Below, in pieces: positions 22,210-30,894 of a DNA stretch of 31,388 nucleotides. A program made the translations under genes and the position numbers. The notes under the pieces were generated by a model. The model was given only the letters and a program-made list of their open reading frames with translations, ran no database searches and was not told the origin of the DNA. Numbering within the stretch: the first letter of the stretch is position 1; each line of letters starts with the position of its first letter. Source of the DNA: a virus. The DNA is taken from IMG/VR virus record IMGVR_UViG_3300020165_000092, positions 1 through 31,388 of that record; one strand, 5' to 3'.

Positions 22210-25200
22210 ATGACTGAAACTTATTATCTTAATGGCAAAGCATACACTTTTGAAACGCAAGAGGAGTTAGACGCGTGGCTATTAGAAAATCCTGGTGCAA
22301 GCACCGTGGATAATAGTGTTGCAGAGCAAGATGCTACTTTTGTTAACCCAGCTGTAATTCCAGATCAAATTGGTAATCTTGTTTCTGACGAGCCTCTTAA
22401 TATTGAAATGAGCGAGCAGGAGCAATTAGAATTTGATACAAAAAGAGATGAGCAACGTCAAAAACAAATAGAAGGTCAAAAAAATTATTTTAGAGAAAAA
22501 GCAATAAAAGAAAAAACAGGTTTGTCACCTTCTCAATACCCTCAAATACAAGTAGGTAGTGAAGATCAAACTTACATGGGGCAAACAACAAGTGTTCCAA
22601 TAATGGAAACTGTTGATCTTGATAAAATGGAAGAAATAGCAGCTAACGTAACCGCTGAGTATAGAGATGAGCTTGGCCTTTTTATGTCTGATGAGTTTGA
22701 AACTTTAAAAAATATGGCTGAAGACCCTATGACTTATGATGTTGAACTAAACACTATTCATGATCGTGTTTTTAGCGCTTTGCAAGAAAAATATCCAGGA
22801 CTAAATAAAAGAGAGTTTATGGATATATCTGGTGGTATGAAAAACAATACTATATTTCAAACTACCTTAAATAATATTACCGCAAAAAGCTTAGAGTTAG
22901 ACGCTGCAGAAAATTTAGTTGGAGCTGTAACTTTAGATGATGGTATTTTAACTGGTATTAACAAAAAAATAGAATTAAATTTTAGCACAAAAGAACTTGC
23001 TAAAAGAGATATTATTGCCAATATAAGAAACGCAAATAGAGAGCTAAACGAGTTAATATTTTCTGAAAATCCTGATGAATCTAGGATTAAAGAATTAAAA
23101 TCTAAAGTAAGAAAATATCAAGATGATATAAAAAAGTTAGCAACTACAGAGCGATACATGCCAGTCGGGTTTGGTGGTTTTGGTGGTACTACTCCAGGAA
23201 CTACTGGTCCATTATTTAAAGTTGACATTGTTGATGAAAAGCTTGCTAGTTCTTATATGGATAACGAAACCACAAAGTATCGCCAAAGAAAAATAGACGA
23301 AGCAAAAAAGAACATGAAAGGCAACGTGGGTACACAAGTTGCTAATGAGCATGCTAAAAACCCTAGGCTAACAGATTTTCAAGCGCATGATTTATTGTAC
23401 AAATCAAAAGCTTATAATTTGCAACAACTTTGGGTTTCTGGAAATAAAGAAACAATTAATGTAAAGTTAAATAGTGCTGGTAGCTCACCAGAACTATATC
23501 AAAAATTACTTGAAGGTGGTTATGTAAGTAAAGAACAAAGAAAAAACCCTGGAAGCAAGCTTAGTATAGATGTGCCTATAAAAGCTTTGTTTGACATGGG
23601 TTATGATGGTAGAGATTTTGAAGGCGCTGATAATTTTTTTAGATTTACTGATGTAAGTGATGAAGATAAAAATAAACTATTAAATTACGAATCAGCAGTA
23701 TATAGAAATTTAGGTGAGCTTGAATCTCTTTATGAAATAACTTATATAAACAATGATCCTGAGACTTTTGATAGAGGTGGTGGTTTTGGAGAGTTTGCAA
23801 GATCAACTATTTCGGCTGTAGCAACACACTTTACAGATATTGCCCCACAAGAAGCTGATAAAATTGCTTCTATGGGACCTGGTTCTACAGACGCAATAAT
23901 GCTTCAAGAGTTTGAAAAGCTTGGTAATACTTACAACGAAACTTATAAAGATGCTATAGCTGAAGGTGTTGTTGATGAGTTAGGTTTTACAGCGGAACAA
24001 ATAAAAGCTATAGATAAAACTTTTGGAGAAGAGGTTGGTGAAGGTTTTGGCCATTTTGTACCTATGCTTATGGAGCTTGGTGTTATATCAGCTGCTACTG
24101 GTTTTACTATGACAGCAACGGGTTTTGCTAGAACATTAGCTACAATGAGAAATGCTGGTGGTTGGAAAAAAGCTCAATACCACGCTATAATGACAATGGT
24201 TGAAGAAGGTAAAATGTTTACAGCTGGGTTTGATCCAGGTGCGGGTGCTGGTTTTTATGCTGGTGGTCAATTAACAGCAGGTGTTAGCCCGTTTAAAAAA
24301 CGATTTAAATGGCTAGATCCTTTATTTCAAAAAGTAATAAAAGGTGGTCCTGTAGGTGTTGGTTCTGTTCAAATAGCAACTGTCTTGGAAGCTGGAATAC
24401 AGGACTTATTAGGTAATTCAGATTTTCAAGCAACAATAGATACTTATTATGGTGATTTAACTTTTAAAGATCTTGTTGTTGAAAGTCTAGTTTTTAGTAT
24501 AGCTGGCGCAACGCACGTTAAGAGAACTGACTTTATGTCTACTAGACGTAAATACGAAGCTATAACTGAAATTGACAATAAGATGAACGACTTGATGAAA
24601 AGCGAGTCTGGAGAAAAAGGGCAAAAAGGATTTGAAAGAGGTATGGCTACTGTTTTCCGTTTAGATGCAGAAGGAAATCTTGTTCGTATTAGACCTGAAG
24701 GTTATGAAATGATGAGCACTAAAGACCAAGCTAAATGGGAAGCTTTAAACGAAGCTAAAAGAAGTTTAGAGGCTATGACAAAATACGAAACAACTGCCAT
24801 AGAGCTTGACCCTAACAACAAAGACTTTGAGTCTAATGTTGATAAAATGTATACTCAACCGATAAATGAAACGTTAAAATCTGTTAATAAAGAGTTTGAA
24901 GGTTTTAGAGTTGAGTTTACTGAAAACGCTAAAGACCCTAGATTTCCTGAAGGGGCAGACGGCGCTGCTTTTTTACCTGGCAAAGGTAAAGATCCTGGTG
25001 TTGCTTTGTTTTTAAAAAGTAAGTTTACTCCAGAAAAACTAACGCACGAGGTTTTAGGTCACGCCGGTCTTGAATCTTATTTTAATCGTAATCCACAGGC
25101 AGAAGTTAAATTTCAAAAAAATATATCTAAACTATTTGAAAAGTTTGATTTTCAAGCTTACGATGGAACACCACTTGGTGAGTTTATAAGTAAAAATTAT

Positions 25201-28200
25201 AGTAAAGAAATTGGAGCTGGAAATAACATAAAACCAAGGGAGTTTTTTGCTTACATGTTTGAACTACTAACTGATCCTAAAATATATTATCAAAAAGTAG
25301 CTCCATCATTTTTTAAAGAAGCAAAGCAAGAAATGCTATCTGTAATTGAAGAGTCAACAGGTATGAAACCTAAAATTAGAAATGTAAAACAATTTGTAGA
25401 GTTTATTGGTAGACTATCTATGGACGCTAGAAGAGGTTTAAACATACAAACTAAAGTAGCTAGACTTGCTGATTTAGAAGATTTAGATTTTCTTGGTATA
25501 GAATTTGTTGTAAACAAAGAAAAGAATACAGAAAAAGCTTTAAACGAAGGTTATAGCTCTAAAAACATAAACAGACAAAAAGAAGTGTTTTTAGATAATA
25601 AAAAAGAATCAGAAACAATAGACGCTGAAGGTAAAAAACAAGAAACACCTCTTTACACTATTGATAAACATGTTTTTGATCCAAATACTGGAAATATCAA
25701 GTATGAAAGTTTAGAAAAGTTTATGCGTACTAACGATTATGCTCAAGTTTTTGAAAAAATATTAGGTCCTCAATCAATATTTAATTCTCTTTTAAGAAAA
25801 AGTACAGATACTAAAGGTAGAAAAATAGCTCAAGGTGTACCCGAAAGATTCTTGCCAGATTTTGTAGAAAAAGTAAAAGAAAAATTATTTCCAAGACTTA
25901 CTAAAAACTTTAATCCAAAAAAAGGTGGTGGTAGCTTATATGGTTATATTACTGAAATAGCAATACCTTTTGAAGCTGCTAGAGTAAGAGAAGAGTATGT
26001 TAAAGGTAAAACAGATATGCTTTCTTTAGATAAAAAAAGTGAAGGTGGTAAAACAGCTATGATAGAGCCAGAAGCGCCTAAAAGTGATTTACTTGAAAGA
26101 CTTGAAACAGAAATAATAATACCAACTAAAACACAAAAAGAAATAGAAAAAGGTCCAGAGCAATATGTGGACATGATTAAAAACAGTTTTAAAACTGAAA
26201 AAGAAAAAGAAAAATACAATAAAGATATAGATAAAGCTGTTGTAGAAGCAGATATAAATATAGATTTAGAAAAACTTACTTACAAAGATATTAAAAGCGA
26301 AGTTGGTGGTGTAGTTAAAATTACTAAAAAAGATAAACAAGGCAATTTAATAATAGATCAAAAGACAGGTGCACCTAAACTGTTTACTCCAACAAAAGAG
26401 GCTGATGCTATGCCAGCTGGAAGATTACCTAAAGTTTTAGAAATTGTATCAGAAAAATATGGTATACCTTTAAAAAGGATGTTAGCTAACCAAACATTAA
26501 ATGATAAGATGCGTAAAGCAGCTAGAACTCGTATATCACAAACAGTTAATAGTTGGAAAAAAGCTTTACCTGAAGGAGAAACAATTAGCGGTACAGCTAC
26601 AGGTGTTGGTAATACTTCTTGGAAGTTTTTGTATAATTTTGAAGGCGCAAGAGGAAGTTTTGCTGAAGGTAAAACAGCTGCTGGTAAAGAAGTTGTAAGT
26701 AAAAGAAAAGATATAACTACTCAAGAAATACTAGACGCTGTTGGTATTGACGCTAGTGGAAACTTTTTAGGTGGAACAAAATATGACTCAGCTATAAAAG
26801 AGTATATAAAGCTAGAAACGCAGTGGACAGCTGTTCAGTCAATGAGAAAAACCGGTGAGGGTAGATTTACAGAAGCTGCTTTAGCAGAAACTGGATCTGG
26901 TAGGTCTGAAGCTTTGGCTAGTAAAATGATAAAAGAGTTTAGCGAAACATTTGGATTAAGTGCTTCTAAAACTCAAGATATATTTATTAACTATGCTATA
27001 GGTAGTAAATACTTAGTAGATAAAAAGTACCAAACATTTTTAGACAGATTTAGTAAGCACGAATTTTTTACAGGGTTTGGTGGATCAGTATGGACATCTC
27101 TTGAGCAAAAAGGTTTAAAAGGTAAAGCTATACAGACTAAATTTATGGTTGAGTTTAATAACTATTGGGATAGTTACACTGGGCCTTTACCAGAAGGTGT
27201 TACAGCTAAAGATATTAAAGCTTTAAAGCCAAAAGCTTTTTACAGTGAAAGCAAGGGTAACGTATTTGTAGATCCTAAAAGATTAAGTAAGCATGTAGAT
27301 ATTTCAGTTAGGTTTGCTGAAATGCTACCTAAAGGTTTTGAGAAAAATTTAACGTTTTTTGATCAAGTAATTGGCCTGCATCAAAGAGTTACTATGGAGA
27401 AAGAAGGTCGACTTGCTAAATTCAAAGAAACAGTAGATAAAGATGGAAACGTTATAAATGAATTTAATGGCTTTATAATGGAAAATGATGGCACACCTGT
27501 TATCAATCAGCCGTATACAAAAGGCAGAGAAAGAGCGTTGCCAAACTTAGGTAAAAACGTTAGTGAAGTTTGGAAAGGCATAGAAATTAAATTTAAATCT
27601 GCATCAACTCAAGAGTCAGCGCAAAGAAAAATGGCTAAAGCTGGTAACAATATTGCTGAGCAATTAAAAATAGCTAGTGAAAACTTTTCTATACTAGACA
27701 ATAAAACAAAAGAAGATATATATTTTGCTATCCAATCTACAAAACAAGAGTTTATAGATGCTGGAAAAAATAAACAAGAAAAACTAGATAGAATAGAATG
27801 GATGTACAACGTTGCTAGAAGTAACACTAATTTACGCCTTGGTCTTAGACAAATGGTACCGGTTAAATATGTTTACTTTGCAAATAAAAAAATTGCCGGT
27901 GAAGCAATAAAACTAGAGCATTTAAAAGCTATGGTTACACAATCTATACAGTCGGCTAATCTAATAGCTTCAGGTACTTTTAAAACAAACGGTAAAAAAC
28001 AAATGGCAGACTTTATGGGTATAACTTCTGTTAAAAAAATTTTAGATATAGTTGACAAGGTTGGTGGTACTACTAATACGTCTGGACTGTTTAGAATGGC
28101 ACTGCTACACCCTAAAACTTTATCACAATTTAAATCTGTTGAAAGTGGTTTTAAAAGAACTTTGCTTGAAGACGTTATGATGAAATACAAAAAAGAAGTA

Positions 28201-30894
28201 GGTGCTAAAAAGTTTAACGAACAAATTAAAAACCACAAGTCTATAGAAAAACTTCTTAATAAACAACTTAAGCGTGGTGGTTTTAGTTCTAAAGACATGA
28301 CTAGAGGGGAAAAAGAAAAAGCAATAAAAATTCGTGACAAAGCTATTGAGTTAGGTAGAGACAAAAAGAAAGAGGCTAGAGGTATGTCTACATTTGATTT
28401 TGACGAAACAGTTGGTGTTAGTGAAAATTATGTTTTTGCTACTAAAGGAAAAGAAAAGAAAAAAATAGCTTCTGCTGAGTGGCCTTTTGTTGGTGATCAA
28501 CTTTTAAAAGAAGGTTGGAAAATGGATTTCACAGACTTTAATAGGGTTACAAATGGTAAACCAGGGCCGTTAATGCAAAAGCTAAAAAATCAAATCAAAA
28601 AGTTTGGTAATAAAAATGTATTCATATTAACTGCAAGAGCTAAAGAAAGTCAAAAAGCAATACATGACTGGCTAAAAAGTGAAGGTGTTGAAATACCTAT
28701 TGAAAACATTACAGGCCTAGGCAATAGTACTGGTGAGGCTAAAGCGATGTGGATGCTTGAAAAATTTAGTGAAGGTTATAACGATATGTATTTTGTAGAC
28801 GACGCAATGCCAAATGTAAAAGCTGTTAAAAACGTGCTAGATCAATTAGATATAAAATCTAAAGTGCAGCAAGCTTTAGCTAGTAAAGATTTAGGTAAAG
28901 AAGCAAATGACATAATGCAACACTCTTTAGGTATTGAATCTAAAAAAGTATTTTCAAAAGCAGAAGCAAAAGTTAGAGGTAAAGATATTAAGCGAAGAAG
29001 AATATTTATGCGAGACAGCGCTGCTGATTTAGAATTACTAATAGAGCCTTTATACGGTAAAGGTAAAAAAGGTAATGAGAACAAAAAGTGGTTTAAAAAA
29101 GAGTTTATAATGCCATTTGAAACAGGTATAAGAGATTATAATACAGCTAGACAATCTGCTAAAAATGACTACATGTTTCTTCGTAAACAAAATAAAGACG
29201 TTGTTAAGCAAATCTCAAAAGAAGTTGAAGGTACTAGCTTTACAAACGATATGGCCATGCGAGTTTACTTATGGAGCAAAGCTGGTTACAAAATTCCAGA
29301 CTTAGCAAAAGCAACAGAAACAAAACTTGTTGAGCATGTTATGAGTAATCCAAAGCTGAAAAATTATGCCGAGCAATTTGCTAAAATTACAAAACAAGAA
29401 AAAGGTTTAAAAGAACCAGGTGAAAATTGGTGGGCAGAAACAATGGCTGGTGAAGTTACAAACATAGATAGGGGTGTTAGTAGAAAACAATATTTACAAC
29501 AGTTTATAGACGTTAAAAACGAAATATTTTCTGAAGTGAACTTAAACAAAATGGAATCTAAGTTAGGTACTAGATGGAGAGAAAACATAGAAGATATGTT
29601 TGATCGTATGGAAACTGGTAGAACTAGGTCTTTAAAATTAGATAGAGGTAGTAGTGCTATGATGAACTATTTAAACGGTGGTATTGGTACTATTATGAAT
29701 TTTAACACTAGATCAGCAGCGCTGCAAACTATATCTACTCTTAACTTTTTAAACATGAGAGAAAACAACCCTATATCTGCAGCAAGAGCAATGGCTAATA
29801 TACCTCAGTTTTCTAAAGACTTTATGACTATTATGAACTCAGATATGCTAAAACAAAGAAGAGACGGTTTAGCTATAAACGTTACAGAGGCTGAAATTGC
29901 TTCTGCAGCAGCTTCTTCACCAAACATGATACAGGGTGTAATATCTAAGGTTCTTAAGGTAGGTTACACACCTACAAAACTTGCAGATAGCTTTGCAATA
30001 TCATTTGGGGGTGCTACGTTTTATAGAAACAGAATTAAAATGTATGAAAAGCAAGGTATGGAAACCAAAGCAGCTGAAAAACAAGCGTTTTTAGATTTTC
30101 AAGTTTTAGCAGAAAGAACTCAACAGTCATCTAGAGCAGATTTATTATCTAGACAACAAACATCTTTAATAGGTAGAATAATATTACCATTTGCTAATAC
30201 TCCTATGCAGATGAATAGAGCAGGTATGAAAGATATACTTGATTTAGCTAAAGGCAGAACAAAAGGTTTAAGAAATCAATCAGAGGCTATAGGTAGAATA
30301 AGTTATTATATGGGCGCTCAAGTTGCTATGTTCGCTGGTTTACAATCAGCACTGTTTGCTATGTTATTTAATGATGAAGATGTTACTGAAGAAAAAATAG
30401 CTAGTACTAAAACTTACACACTACAATCAACAACTGATTCTATGTTAAGAGGTTTTGGTGTTCAAGGAGCTCTTATCTCATCTTTTAAAAATGCAACTCT
30501 TGAGTTTTTTAAACAAAACGCTAAACCTGCTTTTAAGTCTGATTACAGTGAAGTTGCTGAAGACTTGTTAAATTTATCACCACCAATTGGATCTAAGTTT
30601 GGTATGCTAGATGCAGCTGGTGATAGGTTGAAATTTAATAAAGATGTTCCTTTTAAATTTGAACTAGGTAATCCAAAGCTAGAGTCTTCACTAATGACTA
30701 TACAGGCAATTTCTAATGCACCTGTTTATTCGCCATATCAAAATATTACTAACTTGCAAAATGCATTAAGCGATCAACACGAGACTTGGCAAAGAATACT
30801 TATGGGTGCTGGTTGGACACCTTTTAACGTTGGTATAGAGCAAGAAAAGAAAAAGAAAAAGAAAAAGAAATACAGCATAGATTTGTACGAATGA
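22210..30894 (+). CDS. Giant multidomain virion protein (T7 gp16 position) with zincin-like and HAD phosphatase domains, 2894 aa
   Basis: Probable ejected internal protein acting as a polyvalent effector; T7 gp16 is 1318 residues. The N-terminus (YYLNGKAYTFETQEELDAWL, 5-24) is a short motif I recall at the start of other marine phage giants. Hydrophobic Gly/Ala segments lie at about 616-640 and 714-735. At 920-1030 there is a zincin-like site: H946-E947-V-L-G-H951 and E1011 in REFFAYMFE (HExxxH plus a distant Glu). At about 1228-1280 NFNPKKGGGSLYGYI plus SLDKKSEGGK faintly resembles sigma-70 region 2. At about 2055-2215 there is a complete HAD phosphatase set: D2063-F-D2065-E-T-V, T2141 in FILTAR, K2178, and D2197-D2198 in YFVDDAMPN. 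The C-terminal 500 residues (RSAALQTISTLNFLN, GRIILPFANTPMQMNR) include a membrane-like helix at 2698-2720, resemble large polyvalent-protein-associated domains, and end in eight lysines. I see no lysozyme or transglycosylase motif. Confidence 0.75.
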   Translation: MTETYYLNGKAYTFETQEELDAWLLENPGASTVDNSVAEQDATFVNPAVIPDQIGNLVSDEPLNIEMSEQEQLEFDTKRDEQRQKQIEGQKNYFREKAIKEKTGLSPSQYPQIQVGSEDQTYMGQTTSVPIMETVDLDKMEEIAANVTAEYRDELGLFMSDEFETLKNMAEDPMTYDVELNTIHDRVFSALQEKYPGLNKREFMDISGGMKNNTIFQTTLNNITAKSLELDAAENLVGAVTLDDGILTGINKKIELNFSTKELAKRDIIANIRNANRELNELIFSENPDESRIKELKSKVRKYQDDIKKLATTERYMPVGFGGFGGTTPGTTGPLFKVDIVDEKLASSYMDNETTKYRQRKIDEAKKNMKGNVGTQVANEHAKNPRLTDFQAHDLLYKSKAYNLQQLWVSGNKETINVKLNSAGSSPELYQKLLEGGYVSKEQRKNPGSKLSIDVPIKALFDMGYDGRDFEGADNFFRFTDVSDEDKNKLLNYESAVYRNLGELESLYEITYINNDPETFDRGGGFGEFARSTISAVATHFTDIAPQEADKIASMGPGSTDAIMLQEFEKLGNTYNETYKDAIAEGVVDELGFTAEQIKAIDKTFGEEVGEGFGHFVPMLMELGVISAATGFTMTATGFARTLATMRNAGGWKKAQYHAIMTMVEEGKMFTAGFDPGAGAGFYAGGQLTAGVSPFKKRFKWLDPLFQKVIKGGPVGVGSVQIATVLEAGIQDLLGNSDFQATIDTYYGDLTFKDLVVESLVFSIAGATHVKRTDFMSTRRKYEAITEIDNKMNDLMKSESGEKGQKGFERGMATVFRLDAEGNLVRIRPEGYEMMSTKDQAKWEALNEAKRSLEAMTKYETTAIELDPNNKDFESNVDKMYTQPINETLKSVNKEFEGFRVEFTENAKDPRFPEGADGAAFLPGKGKDPGVALFLKSKFTPEKLTHEVLGHAGLESYFNRNPQAEVKFQKNISKLFEKFDFQAYDGTPLGEFISKNYSKEIGAGNNIKPREFFAYMFELLTDPKIYYQKVAPSFFKEAKQEMLSVIEESTGMKPKIRNVKQFVEFIGRLSMDARRGLNIQTKVARLADLEDLDFLGIEFVVNKEKNTEKALNEGYSSKNINRQKEVFLDNKKESETIDAEGKKQETPLYTIDKHVFDPNTGNIKYESLEKFMRTNDYAQVFEKILGPQSIFNSLLRKSTDTKGRKIAQGVPERFLPDFVEKVKEKLFPRLTKNFNPKKGGGSLYGYITEIAIPFEAARVREEYVKGKTDMLSLDKKSEGGKTAMIEPEAPKSDLLERLETEIIIPTKTQKEIEKGPEQYVDMIKNSFKTEKEKEKYNKDIDKAVVEADINIDLEKLTYKDIKSEVGGVVKITKKDKQGNLIIDQKTGAPKLFTPTKEADAMPAGRLPKVLEIVSEKYGIPLKRMLANQTLNDKMRKAARTRISQTVNSWKKALPEGETISGTATGVGNTSWKFLYNFEGARGSFAEGKTAAGKEVVSKRKDITTQEILDAVGIDASGNFLGGTKYDSAIKEYIKLETQWTAVQSMRKTGEGRFTEAALAETGSGRSEALASKMIKEFSETFGLSASKTQDIFINYAIGSKYLVDKKYQTFLDRFSKHEFFTGFGGSVWTSLEQKGLKGKAIQTKFMVEFNNYWDSYTGPLPEGVTAKDIKALKPKAFYSESKGNVFVDPKRLSKHVDISVRFAEMLPKGFEKNLTFFDQVIGLHQRVTMEKEGRLAKFKETVDKDGNVINEFNGFIMENDGTPVINQPYTKGRERALPNLGKNVSEVWKGIEIKFKSASTQESAQRKMAKAGNNIAEQLKIASENFSILDNKTKEDIYFAIQSTKQEFIDAGKNKQEKLDRIEWMYNVARSNTNLRLGLRQMVPVKYVYFANKKIAGEAIKLEHLKAMVTQSIQSANLIASGTFKTNGKKQMADFMGITSVKKILDIVDKVGGTTNTSGLFRMALLHPKTLSQFKSVESGFKRTLLEDVMMKYKKEVGAKKFNEQIKNHKSIEKLLNKQLKRGGFSSKDMTRGEKEKAIKIRDKAIELGRDKKKEARGMSTFDFDETVGVSENYVFATKGKEKKKIASAEWPFVGDQLLKEGWKMDFTDFNRVTNGKPGPLMQKLKNQIKKFGNKNVFILTARAKESQKAIHDWLKSEGVEIPIENITGLGNSTGEAKAMWMLEKFSEGYNDMYFVDDAMPNVKAVKNVLDQLDIKSKVQQALASKDLGKEANDIMQHSLGIESKKVFSKAEAKVRGKDIKRRRIFMRDSAADLELLIEPLYGKGKKGNENKKWFKKEFIMPFETGIRDYNTARQSAKNDYMFLRKQNKDVVKQISKEVEGTSFTNDMAMRVYLWSKAGYKIPDLAKATETKLVEHVMSNPKLKNYAEQFAKITKQEKGLKEPGENWWAETMAGEVTNIDRGVSRKQYLQQFIDVKNEIFSEVNLNKMESKLGTRWRENIEDMFDRMETGRTRSLKLDRGSSAMMNYLNGGIGTIMNFNTRSAALQTISTLNFLNMRENNPISAARAMANIPQFSKDFMTIMNSDMLKQRRDGLAINVTEAEIASAAASSPNMIQGVISKVLKVGYTPTKLADSFAISFGGATFYRNRIKMYEKQGMETKAAEKQAFLDFQVLAERTQQSSRADLLSRQQTSLIGRIILPFANTPMQMNRAGMKDILDLAKGRTKGLRNQSEAIGRISYYMGAQVAMFAGLQSALFAMLFNDEDVTEEKIASTKTYTLQSTTDSMLRGFGVQGALISSFKNATLEFFKQNAKPAFKSDYSEVAEDLLNLSPPIGSKFGMLDAAGDRLKFNKDVPFKFELGNPKLESSLMTIQAISNAPVYSPYQNITNLQNALSDQHETWQRILMGAGWTPFNVGIEQEKKKKKKKKYSIDLYE
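30849..30870 (+). repeat. GAAAAA hexamer repeat encoding a polylysine tail
   Basis: Three GAAAAA units plus a partial fourth encode most of the eight consecutive lysines (alternating AAG/AAA) near the C-terminus of the giant protein, followed by YSIDLYE. The tract could vary in length in multiples of two residues by slippage without breaking the frame. A classical A_AAA_AAG slippery heptamer is absent, as each A-run is only five long. Confidence 0.8.

Noticed and set aside
27873-28364. 163-codon open frame on the minus strand, and similar ones at 21558-21932 and 15535-15816
   Set aside because: They lie wholly within strongly coding + strand genes, and their products are Ser/Leu/Phe-rich as expected from the antisense of A-rich codons. 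They have no leader of the type seen at real genes.
30844-30870. Possible programmed -1 frameshift at the A-rich tract before the lipoprotein
   Set aside because: The A-runs are five long and interrupted by G, so no A_AAA_AAG heptamer exists and no following stem is evident.
30891-30894. TGA as the only non-TAA stop, hinting at stop reassignment
   Set aside because: The TGA is part of an ATGA overlap with a convincing lipoprotein start, and no in-frame TGA occurs within the long genes; the standard code explains everything.
22210-30894. Tape measure protein of a long-tailed phage as an alternative for the giant ORF
   Set aside because: Length alone would allow it, but there is no tail-tube, chaperone or baseplate gene in the window, and the enzyme motifs and the gp14/15-like genes before it fit an internal virion protein better.
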